The notes beneath the pieces are model-generated. The model saw only the letters and a program-made list of their open reading frames with translations, ran no database searches and had not been told where the DNA came from. The position numbers were made by a program, and so were the translations under genes. Below are positions 25,319 to 34,877 of a DNA stretch of 64,000 nt, in pieces; the first letter of the stretch is position 1, and each line of letters opens with the position of its first letter. The DNA is from Ahniella affigens (GTDB lineage Bacteria > Pseudomonadota > Gammaproteobacteria > Xanthomonadales > Ahniellaceae). The DNA lies in the NCBI RefSeq assembly GCF_003015185.1, contig NZ_CP027860.1, positions 5,177,001-5,241,000 on the forward strand, in the 5' to 3' direction.

Positions 25319-27465
25319 GATTCACTCAACTGAAAGCGCAACACAAACCGGGCGCCGCCGCCTTCGGCATTGCCCGCACTGACGGTTCCGCCGTGTTCTT
25401 CGAGCACGCGCTTGACCAACGACAAGCCAAGGCCCGAGCCCTTGGGCTTGGTGCTGCGATACGGCTCAAAGGCGTAGCTCGCGAACTCGGCTGGCAACCC
25501 GGGACCGAAGTCGCGAACTTCAATCTGCAGCACGTCGCCCCGACGGGAACTCGACAAGGCGATCCGTAACGGAATCCATTCGGCGCCCGCCTCGATCGCA
25601 TTGGTCAGCAAGTTGACAAACACTTGTCGCAAGCGATCGCGATCGCCGGGAATCTGGATATCCGTGACTTGAAAGTCGCGTTCGATCTGGCATTGCGCAC
25701 TGGCCTCGTAGAGGCGCGCGACTTGGTCGAGCAATTCCACCGGATTGAGCCGCTCGCGACCCAGCCGCGACGGCTTTGCGTAGGTACCGAAATCGTTGAC
25801 CATCCGCTTCAATGCTTCGACCTGCTGAACGATGGTCTGGGTCGCCCGGTCCAGGAGTTCGCGATCGGGGTCGGACACCTTGGCGCTCAGGCGATGCTTG
25901 AGACGCTCGGCGGCCAGTTGAATCGGTGTGAGCGGATTCTTGATCTCGTGGGCCAGGCGGCGGGCCACTTCGGCCCAGGCGGCCTCGCGGCTGGCCTGCG
26001 CCAGCAGGTTCGCATCGTCGAACACCAGCACGAGACGTTCGCCATGCTCCGACGCCAGACGCAGCGCGCGGACAATCAGCGTACGCCGCATGTCGTGACT
26101 GCCGACATCGATCTCTTCGCGCCACTCGAAGGTCCGCTCACGGTCACGCTTCAACACGCGCGCGAAGAATGGTCCAACGGCCGCGTCCTGCAAACTGGCG
26201 TCGTCGAGGCGCAAACCGCGAAACTCTTGTGGATGCCCAGCCAGCAACGCCTGCGCCGCCTGGTTTGCGATGATGACCTGCTCTTGCTCGACAGCCATCA
26301 CGCCAGCGCTGAGGCGCTCCAGCACCGCCTCCAGCAATTGCCGTTCCCGCTCGATTTGCTGCCGGCTTTGCTCTTCTTTTGATTTGGCCTGGGCCAAGTC
26401 GCCGCTCATGCGGTTGAACGACGCACTGAGGAACGCGATTTCGTCGCGACCGGTCACCGGCACCAGGGATTGCCGGCCAGCCGCGATTTCGCGCGTTGCG
26501 GCAGTCAAACGAACCACAGGTGCGACGACGCGACCGGCGGTGCGCAGCGCAAACCAGAGTGCGGCGAAGGTGGCCGTCAGGGTGATCAATCCCAGAATCA
26601 AGCTGAAGCCGGTTTTGAGCGCGTTGCGCTGAAATCGCAGCTGCTGGTAGTCGACCACGTTTGCTTCGAGCGTTTTCAGTGCGCTGCTCAGCGCATCATC
26701 GAGGGGATACAGCACTTGCAGCACGTGCTCGTCGCCGATGTCATCGACGAATCGATCGAGAACTCGCGTCACGCGCACGCCCCCGCGCTCGGCGGTTTCA
26801 ACTTGGCGCTCGCCCTGATCGAGATCGATGAGCTCATGCGGAGCCGGTGCGTTGACAGTGCCGAGCTCACTGGTGTTGAACGCCAACGCTTCGAGGTTAC
26901 CGTTGGGATCGTAGACGGCGATGTGCATGTCGCGTGCCGTATCGGCATCGACCAACTCGTCCAGATAGTCCTGCATGCCATCCGCGTCGAGCAACGCGAG
27001 CGCGCTGGTATAGGGCCGCGCTTCCCGGTCGAGCGCGTCAGCCTCGCGCGCCAGACTGAGCTGCCCCAGGCGCAGTGCGGCGCGCTGTGCCGCCTCGACG
27101 TCGGCACGAAACCAGCTGTCGATACTGGTGTCGATGAATCGCAATGCAAACGCGGCGACCAGAAACGCCGGTGGGAGTGCGAGCGCGGCAAAAATCAGAC
27201 TCAGCCGGGTCTCCAGGCGCGCGCCAGCGGCGCCGTCACGCGTGCGGCGCCAAAGTTGCCAAAGCTCGGCGCCGATTCGGACCAGCAACGCCAGCAGCGC
27301 CATACCGATGAAGATCATCAGCAGTTGGAACGCGCGCGTGTTCAGCAGGCGGTTCTCGCGTTCGGCATCGATGGTGATCAGGAATGCGGCGAGCAACAAC
27401 AGCAGCAGCGCGCCAATCGGCAGCCAGCGCCAGCTTCGCCACGACTCACGCTTTACGCTTGCCAT
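25315..27465 (-). CDS. ntrY: NtrY-family membrane sensor histidine kinase
   Basis: 716 residues. Three N-terminal hydrophobic segments and a fourth near residue 290 frame a periplasmic region. Then come HAMP, a PAS-like region (LSAGVMAVEQEQVIIANQA), a HisKA box ARRLAHEIKNPLTPIQLAA with the phospho-His, and HATPase boxes N (NLLTNAIEAG), G1 (DFGPGLP) and G2 (KGSGLGLSLVKR). This matches NtrY, the redox or nitrogen-responsive partner of NtrX. The usual order rsmB-DUF4390-ntrY-ntrX is kept upstream, but ntrX is absent and recC follows instead. Confidence 0.88.
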   Translation of the reverse strand: MASVKRESWRSWRWLPIGALLLLLLAAFLITIDAERENRLLNTRAFQLLMIFIGMALLALLVRIGAELWQLWRRTRDGAAGARLETRLSLIFAALALPPAFLVAAFALRFIDTSIDSWFRADVEAAQRAALRLGQLSLAREADALDREARPYTSALALLDADGMQDYLDELVDADTARDMHIAVYDPNGNLEALAFNTSELGTVNAPAPHELIDLDQGERQVETAERGGVRVTRVLDRFVDDIGDEHVLQVLYPLDDALSSALKTLEANVVDYQQLRFQRNALKTGFSLILGLITLTATFAALWFALRTAGRVVAPVVRLTAATREIAAGRQSLVPVTGRDEIAFLSASFNRMSGDLAQAKSKEEQSRQQIERERQLLEAVLERLSAGVMAVEQEQVIIANQAAQALLAGHPQEFRGLRLDDASLQDAAVGPFFARVLKRDRERTFEWREEIDVGSHDMRRTLIVRALRLASEHGERLVLVFDDANLLAQASREAAWAEVARRLAHEIKNPLTPIQLAAERLKHRLSAKVSDPDRELLDRATQTIVQQVEALKRMVNDFGTYAKPSRLGRERLNPVELLDQVARLYEASAQCQIERDFQVTDIQIPGDRDRLRQVFVNLLTNAIEAGAEWIPLRIALSSSRRGDVLQIEVRDFGPGLPAEFASYAFEPYRSTKPKGSGLGLSLVKRVLEEHGGTVSAGNAEGGGARFVLRFQLSES

Positions 27466-27944
27466 GGGCTGGTCCGGGTTTCGAGCTGCCAGCGCCGATC
27501 AAAGCGCGCCGTCATGCGGAGCGCAGGCGGCAGGGCGTCAATGTTGAGGCGTGCGCGCACGAATCCCTGGGTGGCGCCGCCCGCGACGGGCAGGCTGATG
27601 CGGTCCAATGCCGCCAGGAGTTGCGCGCGCGTCTGAAAGACGCGTGGGGCCGACTCGTCGCTCCGCCGCATTTCATAGTGGTCGCTGAGCGGCGAATAGA
27701 CGAGTTCGATCGCCTCGATCGTGCCGGCGCCGGCCAATGGTGCCGTGATGAACTCCAAGCGCAGCGGCACACCGTGATCGAGGGCGTCCAGATGAGTGGC
27801 CGAGAGCCGCAAGTCCAGATCCACATTCAGCCGGTTGCCGGCCGGATCGAGCACGGCCCGGGTGATGTCGAGGGTTCCGGCTGATCCTGAGCACGCCGTC
27901 AGCACGAGCAGGCAGATCAGAACCTGGAGGCCGCGAAGGCCCAT
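27453..27944 (-). CDS. DUF4390 domain protein (lipoprotein-like signal)
   Basis: About 163 residues. The signal region LQVLICLLVLTACSGSAG contains a lipobox-like LTAC. The remainder is a beta-rich domain typical of DUF4390 proteins found between rsmB and ntrY, with LDVDLDLRLS-like strands and a closing RARLNIDALPPALRM motif. Biochemical function is unknown; an envelope location is implied by the signal. It overlaps ntrY by 13 bases and starts 7 bp after rsmB ends, so it belongs to the fmt-rsmB-ntrY operon. ATG at 27944; the longer frame to 28148 overlaps rsmB and was rejected. Confidence 0.8.
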   Translation of the reverse strand: MGLRGLQVLICLLVLTACSGSAGTLDITRAVLDPAGNRLNVDLDLRLSATHLDALDHGVPLRLEFITAPLAGAGTIEAIELVYSPLSDHYEMRRSDESAPRVFQTRAQLLAALDRISLPVAGGATQGFVRARLNIDALPPALRMTARFDRRWQLETRTSPWQA

Positions 27945-27951
27945 GCGCCAA

Positions 27952-29274
27952 TCAGGAGGCACGCCGTTTGAGTACCGCATAAAAGAAGCCATCCAGCCCC
28001 TGCTCGCCGGGCAGATTCTGGCGTCCAAAGCCGGTGTCGCGCCCGAACCAGTCGGCATCGACCGGGCGCAACCAGGCATCGGCCTGGCGTTCGAGAAAGG
28101 CGGCAACCTGGCCGGCATTTTCTTCCTGGAGCACAGAACAAGTCGCATAGACTAGCCGCCCCCCCGGCGCGAGCAAAGCGAACAGACGATCCAGCAGGCG
28201 CGCTTGCGTCTGTTTCAGTGCCTGGACCTGGCCGGGCTTCCGCAACAGGCGGATATCGGGGTGCCGCCGGATGACGCCTGTCCCGGTGCAGGGCGCATCC
28301 AGCAAAATGCGCTCGAACTGGGTGCCCGGTGCAAATGCTTTGGCCGATCCGGCGTCGGCCTGTAGCCAGTCGATGGTTGCAGTGAACTGCATGCGCTGCA
28401 GATTTTCCTGCATGCGCGAGAGCCGCGCGGCAGACACATCGCATGCCTGCACTTGCGCGAGTGGAATCCCCTGCTCCAGGATATGACTGAGCTTGCCGCC
28501 GGGTGCGGCGCATGCGTCCAGCACCCGTTGACCAGGCTGCAGATCGAGCAGGACCACGGCGAGTTGGGCGGCCCCATCCTGCACCGACACGAGGCCATCC
28601 GGAAAGCCTGGCAACTGCAGCACATCCAAGCTGTCGGCCAGGCACAGCGCATCGGGCAAACCGGGAGCAAGTGCCGCATCGAGCCCCTGCTCCGCCAACT
28701 TGGCGCGGTAGTCGGAAACGTTGGCTCGCTGTCGATTGACGCGCAGCCAAAGCGGTGCCGGCTCGTTGTTGGCCTGCAAAATCGCAGCGGCTTGGTCGGC
28801 GCCCCAGTCGCGGCGCAGGCGCTCGATCAGCCAGGTGGGATGGTTGTAGCGCTCGGCATCGGTGCGCGGCGGCAAGGCCCGCAACTGCGCCAATTCGCGC
28901 TGCGCCCGGCGCAACACGGCATTGCCGAGCCCGGCCAGTCCGGGCTGCTCTAAACCGCGAATGGCGTCGACACTGGCCGAGACCACGGCATGGGCGCCAT
29001 CGATGCCCTGATCGAGGCTGGCCAGGGCCAGCAGCAACACCGACTCGACCGGCGCGGCCGCGTTGGGCAAGGGCCGTTCCAGCAAATCGTGCAACCACCG
29101 CTCATACCGCTCGATGCCGCGCAAACAGGCGTACAGCATCGCCCGGGCCAGCGCGCGGTCGCGGGCGTCGGGCAGGTGACGATCGAGTTTGGGGAGTGCC
29201 TCCAGACTGGTCTCGCGACCTTGGCGCAGACCATCGAGCAATAACGCGAGACGCGCGCGGAGATTCTGGTTCAC
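27952..29274 (-). CDS. rsmB: RsmB, 16S rRNA (cytosine-967-C5) methyltransferase
   Basis: About 440 residues. An N-terminal NusB-like RNA-binding domain (residues about 5-135) precedes the Rossmann methyltransferase with SAM motif [17 protein letters not shown]. Two catalytic cysteines are present, in DAPCTGTGV and [11 protein letters not shown]. The enzyme methylates C967 of 16S rRNA using SAM. It starts with GTG at 29274 overlapping the fmt stop (GTGA), the usual coupling in fmt-rsmB pairs; a longer frame running through fmt was rejected. Confidence 0.95.
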   Translation of the reverse strand: MNQNLRARLALLLDGLRQGRETSLEALPKLDRHLPDARDRALARAMLYACLRGIERYERWLHDLLERPLPNAAAPVESVLLLALASLDQGIDGAHAVVSASVDAIRGLEQPGLAGLGNAVLRRAQRELAQLRALPPRTDAERYNHPTWLIERLRRDWGADQAAAILQANNEPAPLWLRVNRQRANVSDYRAKLAEQGLDAALAPGLPDALCLADSLDVLQLPGFPDGLVSVQDGAAQLAVVLLDLQPGQRVLDACAAPGGKLSHILEQGIPLAQVQACDVSAARLSRMQENLQRMQFTATIDWLQADAGSAKAFAPGTQFERILLDAPCTGTGVIRRHPDIRLLRKPGQVQALKQTQARLLDRLFALLAPGGRLVYATCSVLQEENAGQVAAFLERQADAWLRPVDADWFGRDTGFGRQNLPGEQGLDGFFYAVLKRRAS

Positions 29275-30206
29275 GCGCGCAAATCCGGGCGGGCGTTGAG
29301 GTAATCCGCGGCGCTGATGACCTTGCCGCCCTCGCGTTGGATCCGAGTCAGGCGCAAGCTGCCCTGCCCGCAACCGATCAACAGACCATGCCGGTCTGCC
29401 TGCAGCAGCGTGCCAGGGGCGCCAGACGTGGCGTCGGCAAGCGCTTCGTACACGCGGAGGCGTTCGCCCAACGCCTTGGTTTCGGCGATCGGCCAGGGAT
29501 TGAATGCGCGGACGCGGTTCGCGAGGTCTTCTGCCGAGCGGTCGAAGTTCAATTCGGCCTCGGCCTTGTCGAGTTTGTGGGCGTACGTGACGCCTACGTC
29601 GGGTTGCACTTCGGGTGCCGGGAGCTGATGGCTGGCCAAGCGGGCCAAGCCATCGGCGAGGCACGTCGCGCCGAGTGCACTCAAGCGATCATGCAAACTG
29701 CCGCCGGTATCGTGGTGGGTGATCGGCGTCGTGACGCGCAGCAGCACCGGGCCGGTGTCCAGGCCCTTTTCCATTTGCATCAGGCAGACGCCGGTTTCGG
29801 TGTCACCCGCTTCGATGGCGCGCTGAATGGGCGCGGCGCCGCGCCAGCGTGGCAACAACGACGCGTGGACATTCCAGCAGCCGTGACGTGGAATCGCCAA
29901 CACCTTGCTCGGCAGTATCAGGCCATAGGCGACGACGACCATCAGGTCTGGTGCCAGCGCCGCGAGTGCGTCGCGATCGGCCGCCTGCTTGAAGTGTTCG
30001 GGCTGCATGACCGGGACGCCCGCAGCCAGCGCCCGTTGTTTGACCGGGCTCATGACCAAACCACGGCCACGGCCGGCCGGTCGATCCGGTTGCGTGTAGA
30101 CGGCGACGCACTGATGGCCGCTGGCCAGCACGGCATCCAGACAGGGCACGGCGAATTCCGGCGTGCCCGCGAAAACGATTCGAAGCGATGAGGCGGGGGT
30201 TGTCAT
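29271..30206 (-). CDS. fmt: Fmt, methionyl-tRNA formyltransferase
   Basis: 311 residues. The N-terminal formyltransferase fold is [17 protein letters not shown] with the folate site motif [18 protein letters not shown] and the ETGVCLMQM strand. The C-terminal OB-like tRNA-binding domain starts near residue 210. It formylates the initiator Met-tRNA in the cytoplasm. def, its usual upstream partner, is not in the window; upstream is an unrelated dehydrogenase-like gene. It is coupled to rsmB by overlap. Confidence 0.96.
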   Translation of the reverse strand: MTTPASSLRIVFAGTPEFAVPCLDAVLASGHQCVAVYTQPDRPAGRGRGLVMSPVKQRALAAGVPVMQPEHFKQAADRDALAALAPDLMVVVAYGLILPSKVLAIPRHGCWNVHASLLPRWRGAAPIQRAIEAGDTETGVCLMQMEKGLDTGPVLLRVTTPITHHDTGGSLHDRLSALGATCLADGLARLASHQLPAPEVQPDVGVTYAHKLDKAEAELNFDRSAEDLANRVRAFNPWPIAETKALGERLRVYEALADATSGAPGTLLQADRHGLLIGCGQGSLRLTRIQREGGKVISAADYLNARPDLRA

Positions 30207-30266
30207 CCCACCATCTTGCCAGACCCAACCGCCGCTTGCGCGGGCGGAATCGAGCGCGCCGCGTGC

Positions 30267-31304
30267 TTACACCAAGCGACAACCGCTGAGGCTCAGCACA
30301 AAGTCCTTGCCGAGCAGTTTGGACGGGGTATAGAAACCGCCCGCAGGCTGTTTCGCGCGCACGGCCTCGAGAATTTTCAGGGCCGATTCGGCCGTGAGGT
30401 CGTAGCCGTTCGGCGTGCGCAGCTGCTTTTTGACTTCCTGCCCGGCGGCGTTCCGAACCTCACCCCACACCACGGTATCGGTGTTGGCACGCTTGTCATC
30501 GCCCGGCCCACCGCTGCGGACCTTCGACTTGAGGTAGTTCTGCACCGGCCCAATGCCCAGCAGCCAGCGCACCCAATTCAGGCGGCGCACGCGCTCGGCG
30601 GTCGCGGGGGGCACGCCCATGTAGACCTCGACATTCGGAATGCCGGTCGACACGAACGAGGTGTAGACGTCTCCCCACGGAATGGTCATGGCGAAGCGGG
30701 CGTCGCCGTCGCGGTCAAAGGTGCGGGTCTTGTACGCCAGCGGCACGCGTTCCAGCTTGCCGTCCCGACGGATGCGACCACCCTTGCCCAGGCCTTCGAC
30801 GGCGGTCTTCGCCGTCCCTTGGCTCGGGCCACCGCCCGCTTCAAAGGCCAGTACGAGTTCCGTCGCATCGGGCAGTTCGGCCTTCAACATGGATGCCAGA
30901 CAATCGGTCGGTACCACATCAAAACCGGTGCCCGGCATGATGACGATGTTCTTGTCGACAGCGCGCTGATGCTGGGCGTGCGCGTGTGCGAACACATCGA
31001 GCTCACCCGTGATGTCGAGGTAATTGGCGCCGACGGCCAAACAGCCCTCAATCATGGGGGCCGCGGTCGCGGAATACGGGCCAGCGCAATGCAGCACGGT
31101 GTCGATGTTCTGGAGCGCCGAGCGCACCGTCTCCGGGGCATCAAGCGGAAACGTGCGCACCGGCAGGTTGTATTGGGCACCCAGCGCGTTGATCGACTCG
31201 GCATTGCGGCCCGCGAGCACGGGCTGATGTCCGGCCTTCAGGGCGCGCTCGAGAATCAGGCCTGCGGTGTAGCCATTCGCACCGTACAGCATCCAACTAC
31301 CCAT
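30267..31304 (-). CDS. Saccharopine dehydrogenase / trans-acting enoyl reductase family
   Basis: About 345 residues. The N-terminal Rossmann motif is YGANGYTAGLILERAL (GxxGxxG-like), then AGRNAESINALG and the HCAGPYSATAAPMIEGC segment typical of this family of NAD(P)-binding proteins. Members include the mycobacterial trans-acting enoyl reductase and eukaryotic saccharopine-dehydrogenase-like oxidoreductases; the substrate is probably a lipid. The ATG at 31304 has GAGGAG 6 bases upstream. It lies 10 bp downstream of the thiolase, so a lipid-metabolism operon is likely. Confidence 0.82.
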   Translation of the reverse strand: MGSWMLYGANGYTAGLILERALKAGHQPVLAGRNAESINALGAQYNLPVRTFPLDAPETVRSALQNIDTVLHCAGPYSATAAPMIEGCLAVGANYLDITGELDVFAHAHAQHQRAVDKNIVIMPGTGFDVVPTDCLASMLKAELPDATELVLAFEAGGGPSQGTAKTAVEGLGKGGRIRRDGKLERVPLAYKTRTFDRDGDARFAMTIPWGDVYTSFVSTGIPNVEVYMGVPPATAERVRRLNWVRWLLGIGPVQNYLKSKVRSGGPGDDKRANTDTVVWGEVRNAAGQEVKKQLRTPNGYDLTAESALKILEAVRAKQPAGGFYTPSKLLGKDFVLSLSGCRLV

Positions 31305-31314
31305 GATCCGCTCC

Positions 31315-32595
31315 TCAGCGTTCGACAATCGCGGCGACGCCCATGCCGCCGGCGGTGCAAACCGAAATCAGTGCCCGACCGCCGCCCTTCTCTTTCAGCA
31401 ACTTGGCAGCCGTGGCCAACACGCGGCCGCCGGTCGCGGCAAACGGGTGTCCAAAGGCGAGCGACGAGCCGACCACATTCAGTTTGGCCGGATCAATCGC
31501 GCCCAACGCGTCAGGCATACCGAGCTTGTCGACACAGTAGGCGCGGGTTTCCCAGGCCTTCAACGTACACAGCACCTGGGCTGCGAACGCCTCGTGGATT
31601 TCGTAGTAGTCGAAGTCCTGCAGGGTCAATCCCGTCGTTTTCAGCAGGTTTGCGACGGCCTGAGTCGGTGCCATCAGCAGCCCTTCGCCCGCGACAAAGT
31701 CGAAGGCCGCGACGCGTGAGTGCGTGAGATAGGCAAGCGGCTCATGGCCTTCGGCGCGTGCCCAGTCTTCGCTCGCCAGCAACGTGGCCGAGGCGCCATC
31801 GGTCAACGGCGTGGAATTGGCGGCCGTCAATGTGCCCTTGCCAGAGACTTTGTCGAACGCGGGCTTCAACGTCGCGAGTTTTTCCAGGGTGGTTTCCGGA
31901 CGCAGAATGTTGTCCCGCTCCAAGCCTTGGAACGGGGTGACCAAATCCTTGAAGAAGCCGCGCTCGTAGGCTGCGGCGGCCTTTTGATGCGATTGATACG
32001 CAAGCAGGTCTTGGGCCTCGCGGGTGATGCCCCATTCCTTCGCCATCATTTCGCAGTGATCACCCATGGACTTGCCCGTCCGTGGCTCGGCCACACCCGG
32101 AAAACCCGGCTTCAGTTCGCCCAGCGAAAAGCCTTTCAGAAAGGCGCCCAGGCGCTGCCCCATCGTCTTGGCGCGATTGACGTTCAGCAGGCGCCGCCGC
32201 AACTTGTTGCCCAGGACGATCGGCACGTCGGACGTGGTGTCGGTGCCGCCGGCGATGCCAACATCAATCTGACCGAGCGCGATCTTGTTACCGATGTGAA
32301 TCGCCGTATCGAGGCTCGTGCCGCACGCCCGCGCCATGGTGATGCCCGGCGTCTTGGGCGACAATCCAGAACCCAACGCGACTTCCCGCGCAATGTTCCA
32401 GTCGGAGCTGAGCTTCAATACGGCACCAAGCGCCACCTCGCCGACTTCCCGGCCATTCAGGCCAAACGCCTCGACCAGACCGCCCACAGTCTTCACCGAC
32501 ATCGGGTAATTGCCGAGTTCAAAATAGGCCGTGTTGTTGCGGCAGAACGGAATACGGCGACCGCCGAGAATGGCGACACGTCGGGCTTGGCTCAT
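31315..32595 (-). CDS. Thiolase (acetyl-CoA C-acyltransferase, FadI-like)
   Basis: 426 residues. The nucleophilic Cys is in ARACGTSLD near residue 89, the His base in YEIHEAFAAQ, the second Cys in SVCTAGGMG and the GHPFAATGGR motif closes the site. This is a thiolase that cleaves or condenses acyl-CoA; the N-terminal insertion and overall length resemble FadI more than FadA. No partner hydratase/dehydrogenase subunit is adjacent. It probably forms an operon with the following oxidoreductase gene. Confidence 0.88.
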   Translation of the reverse strand: MSQARRVAILGGRRIPFCRNNTAYFELGNYPMSVKTVGGLVEAFGLNGREVGEVALGAVLKLSSDWNIAREVALGSGLSPKTPGITMARACGTSLDTAIHIGNKIALGQIDVGIAGGTDTTSDVPIVLGNKLRRRLLNVNRAKTMGQRLGAFLKGFSLGELKPGFPGVAEPRTGKSMGDHCEMMAKEWGITREAQDLLAYQSHQKAAAAYERGFFKDLVTPFQGLERDNILRPETTLEKLATLKPAFDKVSGKGTLTAANSTPLTDGASATLLASEDWARAEGHEPLAYLTHSRVAAFDFVAGEGLLMAPTQAVANLLKTTGLTLQDFDYYEIHEAFAAQVLCTLKAWETRAYCVDKLGMPDALGAIDPAKLNVVGSSLAFGHPFAATGGRVLATAAKLLKEKGGGRALISVCTAGGMGVAAIVER

Positions 32596-32681
32596 GGTCG
32601 GCTCCTGAAATCGGTGAGAGGGCCGATGCTAACCACAATCCGCTGGAGCGCGACAGTCGAAAGACTGGGTAGCGGGCACGA

Positions 32682-33116
32682 TCAGCCGGTCAGGGGCGCC
32701 AGGTAGGTGAAGGGAGACCAGGGCAGATTCCGCAGCAGGCCAAAGCCGAGGTACAGAACGAGCCAGAACCAGACATTCGCGACCGGTTTGACCAGGGCCT
32801 CATACCACCTTGGCAGCGGCCGGAACTGCCGAAGGATCAAGCCCGGCACAAATGGCAGCGTGAACAACAGCAGCGCGTTCATGTGCAGCGCGCGCAACAC
32901 GTCGAAATGCAGCAATGCATGCACCGCCCGCGTGCTGCCACACCCGGGACAATGCCAACCGGTTACCTGATGAAAATAGCAACCCGGAAACGGGCTCCCC
33001 GACTGGCTTGGGTCGATCTGATAAACCATCGCCAGCCCAAAACCAAGCAGGGCTGCGATCGGAACGATCCACAGCCCATGCCAGGCAGCGCGCGGCAGCG
33101 CCATCACACGCACCAA
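32682..33116 (-). CDS. DUF2752 membrane protein
   Basis: 144 residues, three hydrophobic segments. The motif PGCYFHQVTGWHCPGCGSTR followed by AVHALLHFDVLRALHMN is the signature of DUF2752, with its CPxCGxTRA element. Function unknown. The four cysteine/His residues could bind metal. It is 12 bp downstream of a CD225-like gene on the same strand; DUF2752 and DUF4190/CD225 genes are often neighbours. Confidence 0.85.
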   Translation of the reverse strand: MVRVMALPRAAWHGLWIVPIAALLGFGLAMVYQIDPSQSGSPFPGCYFHQVTGWHCPGCGSTRAVHALLHFDVLRALHMNALLLFTLPFVPGLILRQFRPLPRWYEALVKPVANVWFWLVLYLGFGLLRNLPWSPFTYLAPLTG

Positions 33117-33128
33117 ACGATCCGAATC

Positions 33129-33509
33129 TCAGCGGATCATGTTTTCGATCATTTGCGGATTGAGCGCGAACTGGAAGACCAGCGACGCAATCCAGAACAG
33201 CAGGCACAGCACGCCAATCACCGCTGTGACGATGCTCCAGATCTTGGCTTGGCTGGCGGCTTTCTGCCCGTCCAGCGTGTTGCCAGCCGCCGCAAAGGAT
33301 TTGGCCTTGTTGGCTTGGACAATGGCGAAAATACCGGTGCCGAGCGCAACCGGCAGGCAGCAACAGGCCATGAGGTTGAACAGGGTGCCGAGCACGGTCG
33401 ACAGGATCGCAAACACCATGTAGTCGGGTACAGGTGTGCCGCCGGACGGCGGGCTGTACATGGGCGCCTGCGGGGGCCCCGGTGGGGGCGATTGCATCGG
33501 ATCATTCAT
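33129..33509 (-). CDS. CD225/dispanin-like membrane protein
   Basis: About 126 residues. A Pro/Gly-rich N-terminal tail (SPPPGPPQAPMYSPP) precedes two membrane segments separated by KAKSFAAAGNTLDGQKAASQ, the arrangement of bacterial CD225 (interferon-induced transmembrane-like) and DUF4190-type proteins. GGAGGAG lies 8 bases before ATG 33509; an upstream extension was rejected. Function unknown; the partner DUF2752 gene follows directly. Confidence 0.82.
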   Translation of the reverse strand: MNDPMQSPPPGPPQAPMYSPPSGGTPVPDYMVFAILSTVLGTLFNLMACCCLPVALGTGIFAIVQANKAKSFAAAGNTLDGQKAASQAKIWSIVTAVIGVLCLLFWIASLVFQFALNPQMIENMIR

Positions 33510-33698
33510 TGTTGTCTCCTCCAGAACCCCGATGCAATCACAAAGACTGTCGGCTGCCAAGGTGTGATCAGGGGATTGATGGGTGGTTGACCCGGACTCC
33601 GGCTCCCAGTCCTGACCGGAACCCGCCACAGAACCGCCATGTTCCGGGCGGTTTGTCGCGTTTTGGTCGAAATGTGAAGACCAGCGCGCGTCTCGGGC

Positions 33699-34034
33699 TC
33701 AAACTTTTTTCACGAATTCCGACTTCAGTTGCATCGCGCCGAACCCGTCGATCTTGCAGTCGATGTCGTGGTCGCCGTCAATCAGACGAATGTTTTTGAC
33801 CTTGGTGCCCACTTTGAGCGCGGACGAGCTGCCTTTGACTTTCAGGTCTTTGATCACGGTGACCGAATCGCCGTCTTGCAGGACATTCCCGACCGCATCG
33901 CGCACCACTTTCGCGGCTTCTGGCGCATCTGCAGCCGCGGCGGTCCACTCATTCCCGCATTCCGGGCAGACGAAATTGCTGCCGTCTTCATAGGTGTAGG
34001 TGGATTGGCATTTCGGGCAGGCAGGCAGGGTCAT
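33699..34034 (-). CDS. yjdM: YjdM/PhnA-family zinc ribbon protein
   Basis: 111 residues. An N-terminal zinc ribbon with CPKCQS and [10 protein letters not shown] is followed by a C-terminal beta-barrel containing [17 protein letters not shown] and [23 protein letters not shown], nearly the YjdM/PhnA consensus. Historically called an alkylphosphonate utilisation protein, though it is not part of the C-P lyase. It stands alone, with a short gap to neighbours. Confidence 0.93.
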   Translation of the reverse strand: MTLPACPKCQSTYTYEDGSNFVCPECGNEWTAAAADAPEAAKVVRDAVGNVLQDGDSVTVIKDLKVKGSSSALKVGTKVKNIRLIDGDHDIDCKIDGFGAMQLKSEFVKKV

Positions 34035-34124
34035 GAAAGTCCTTGGGCGCGGCCGGGGTGTTGGTCGCGCGTCTGATGGGATTGGGAGTGGGAATCGGTT
34101 GAAACCGGCGCCGGTCGGCTTGCG

Positions 34125-34868
34125 CTATTCGTCGTCGGCCTTGCGGATCTTGTCGAAAGCCTTCAATTGCCAAGGCCGCATTGCCAACACGAGGCTCATG
34201 CCAACACGCTCGCTGGCGGCCAGGGAGTTGTCACGAGCCAGCAGCAGATCGAACTCGCGTGCAAGGTCTTCCAGGCGTTGCTTCATCAGGGCGGCCGTCG
34301 GTTCGCTGACGGAACCGGCGAGCAGCACCAGCTTTTCGTCAGCGCCAGTGAACGGTCGGGCGAAGAATTCCGGCAGGAGCTGACGGGCAAACAACTGCTC
34401 GATCGGACCGCCGTTGCGCCAACGGAAGTTGCGTGCGGTGCGCAGGCGCACCTTGTTCATCGGCTGCAATTCGATAATGCCGAGGCGATCGAGTTTGGCG
34501 AGCAGCAACGTCCAGTCCGGTTTCGAGAACTTGTAGCGGGACAGCACTTCCTCTTCGCTGAAGCGATTGATGGCCAGATACAACGCCAGAAACAGGCGCG
34601 GATCGGCCACCAGCGCCTCCTCCTGATCTTCGCTGAGCTCGGAAACGGGCGGCTTTTCCGAGCGCGAGAATTCGAGCAGCTCCTGGAGATCGCAGCCGAT
34701 CGCAACGCAAATGGATTCGAGCTTTTCCAGCGTCATGTCGGCATGCGAGAACCAGCGCTTGACCGAGGCCTCGCTGATATCGATCCGGCTGGCGACATCG
34801 GCATACGTCATGCCGCGCGCCTTGATCAGTCGCTTCAGTGCATCAACCAGTTCAAGGCGCAAGGTCAT
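34125..34868 (-). CDS. XRE-family helix-turn-helix regulator
   Basis: About 247 residues. The N-terminal HTH (DALKRLIKARGMTYADVASR followed by SEASVKRWFSHADMTLEKL) is Cro/CI type. Residues about 75-240 form an unassigned helical domain with RFSEEEVLSRYKFSKPDW. The ATG at 34868 is preferred over a TTG six bases earlier because GAGGG is then 6 bases from it. It lies just 10 bp downstream of the M1 peptidase gene on the same strand; target unknown. Confidence 0.85.
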   Translation of the reverse strand: MTLRLELVDALKRLIKARGMTYADVASRIDISEASVKRWFSHADMTLEKLESICVAIGCDLQELLEFSRSEKPPVSELSEDQEEALVADPRLFLALYLAINRFSEEEVLSRYKFSKPDWTLLLAKLDRLGIIELQPMNKVRLRTARNFRWRNGGPIEQLFARQLLPEFFARPFTGADEKLVLLAGSVSEPTAALMKQRLEDLAREFDLLLARDNSLAASERVGMSLVLAMRPWQLKAFDKIRKADDE

Positions 34869-34877
34869 GGCCAACCC

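Noticed and set aside
27952-29664. 570-residue version of RsmB
   Set aside because: The added N-terminus runs through the fmt gene in another frame and is Arg-rich; the GTG at 29274 overlapping the fmt stop fits the family length.
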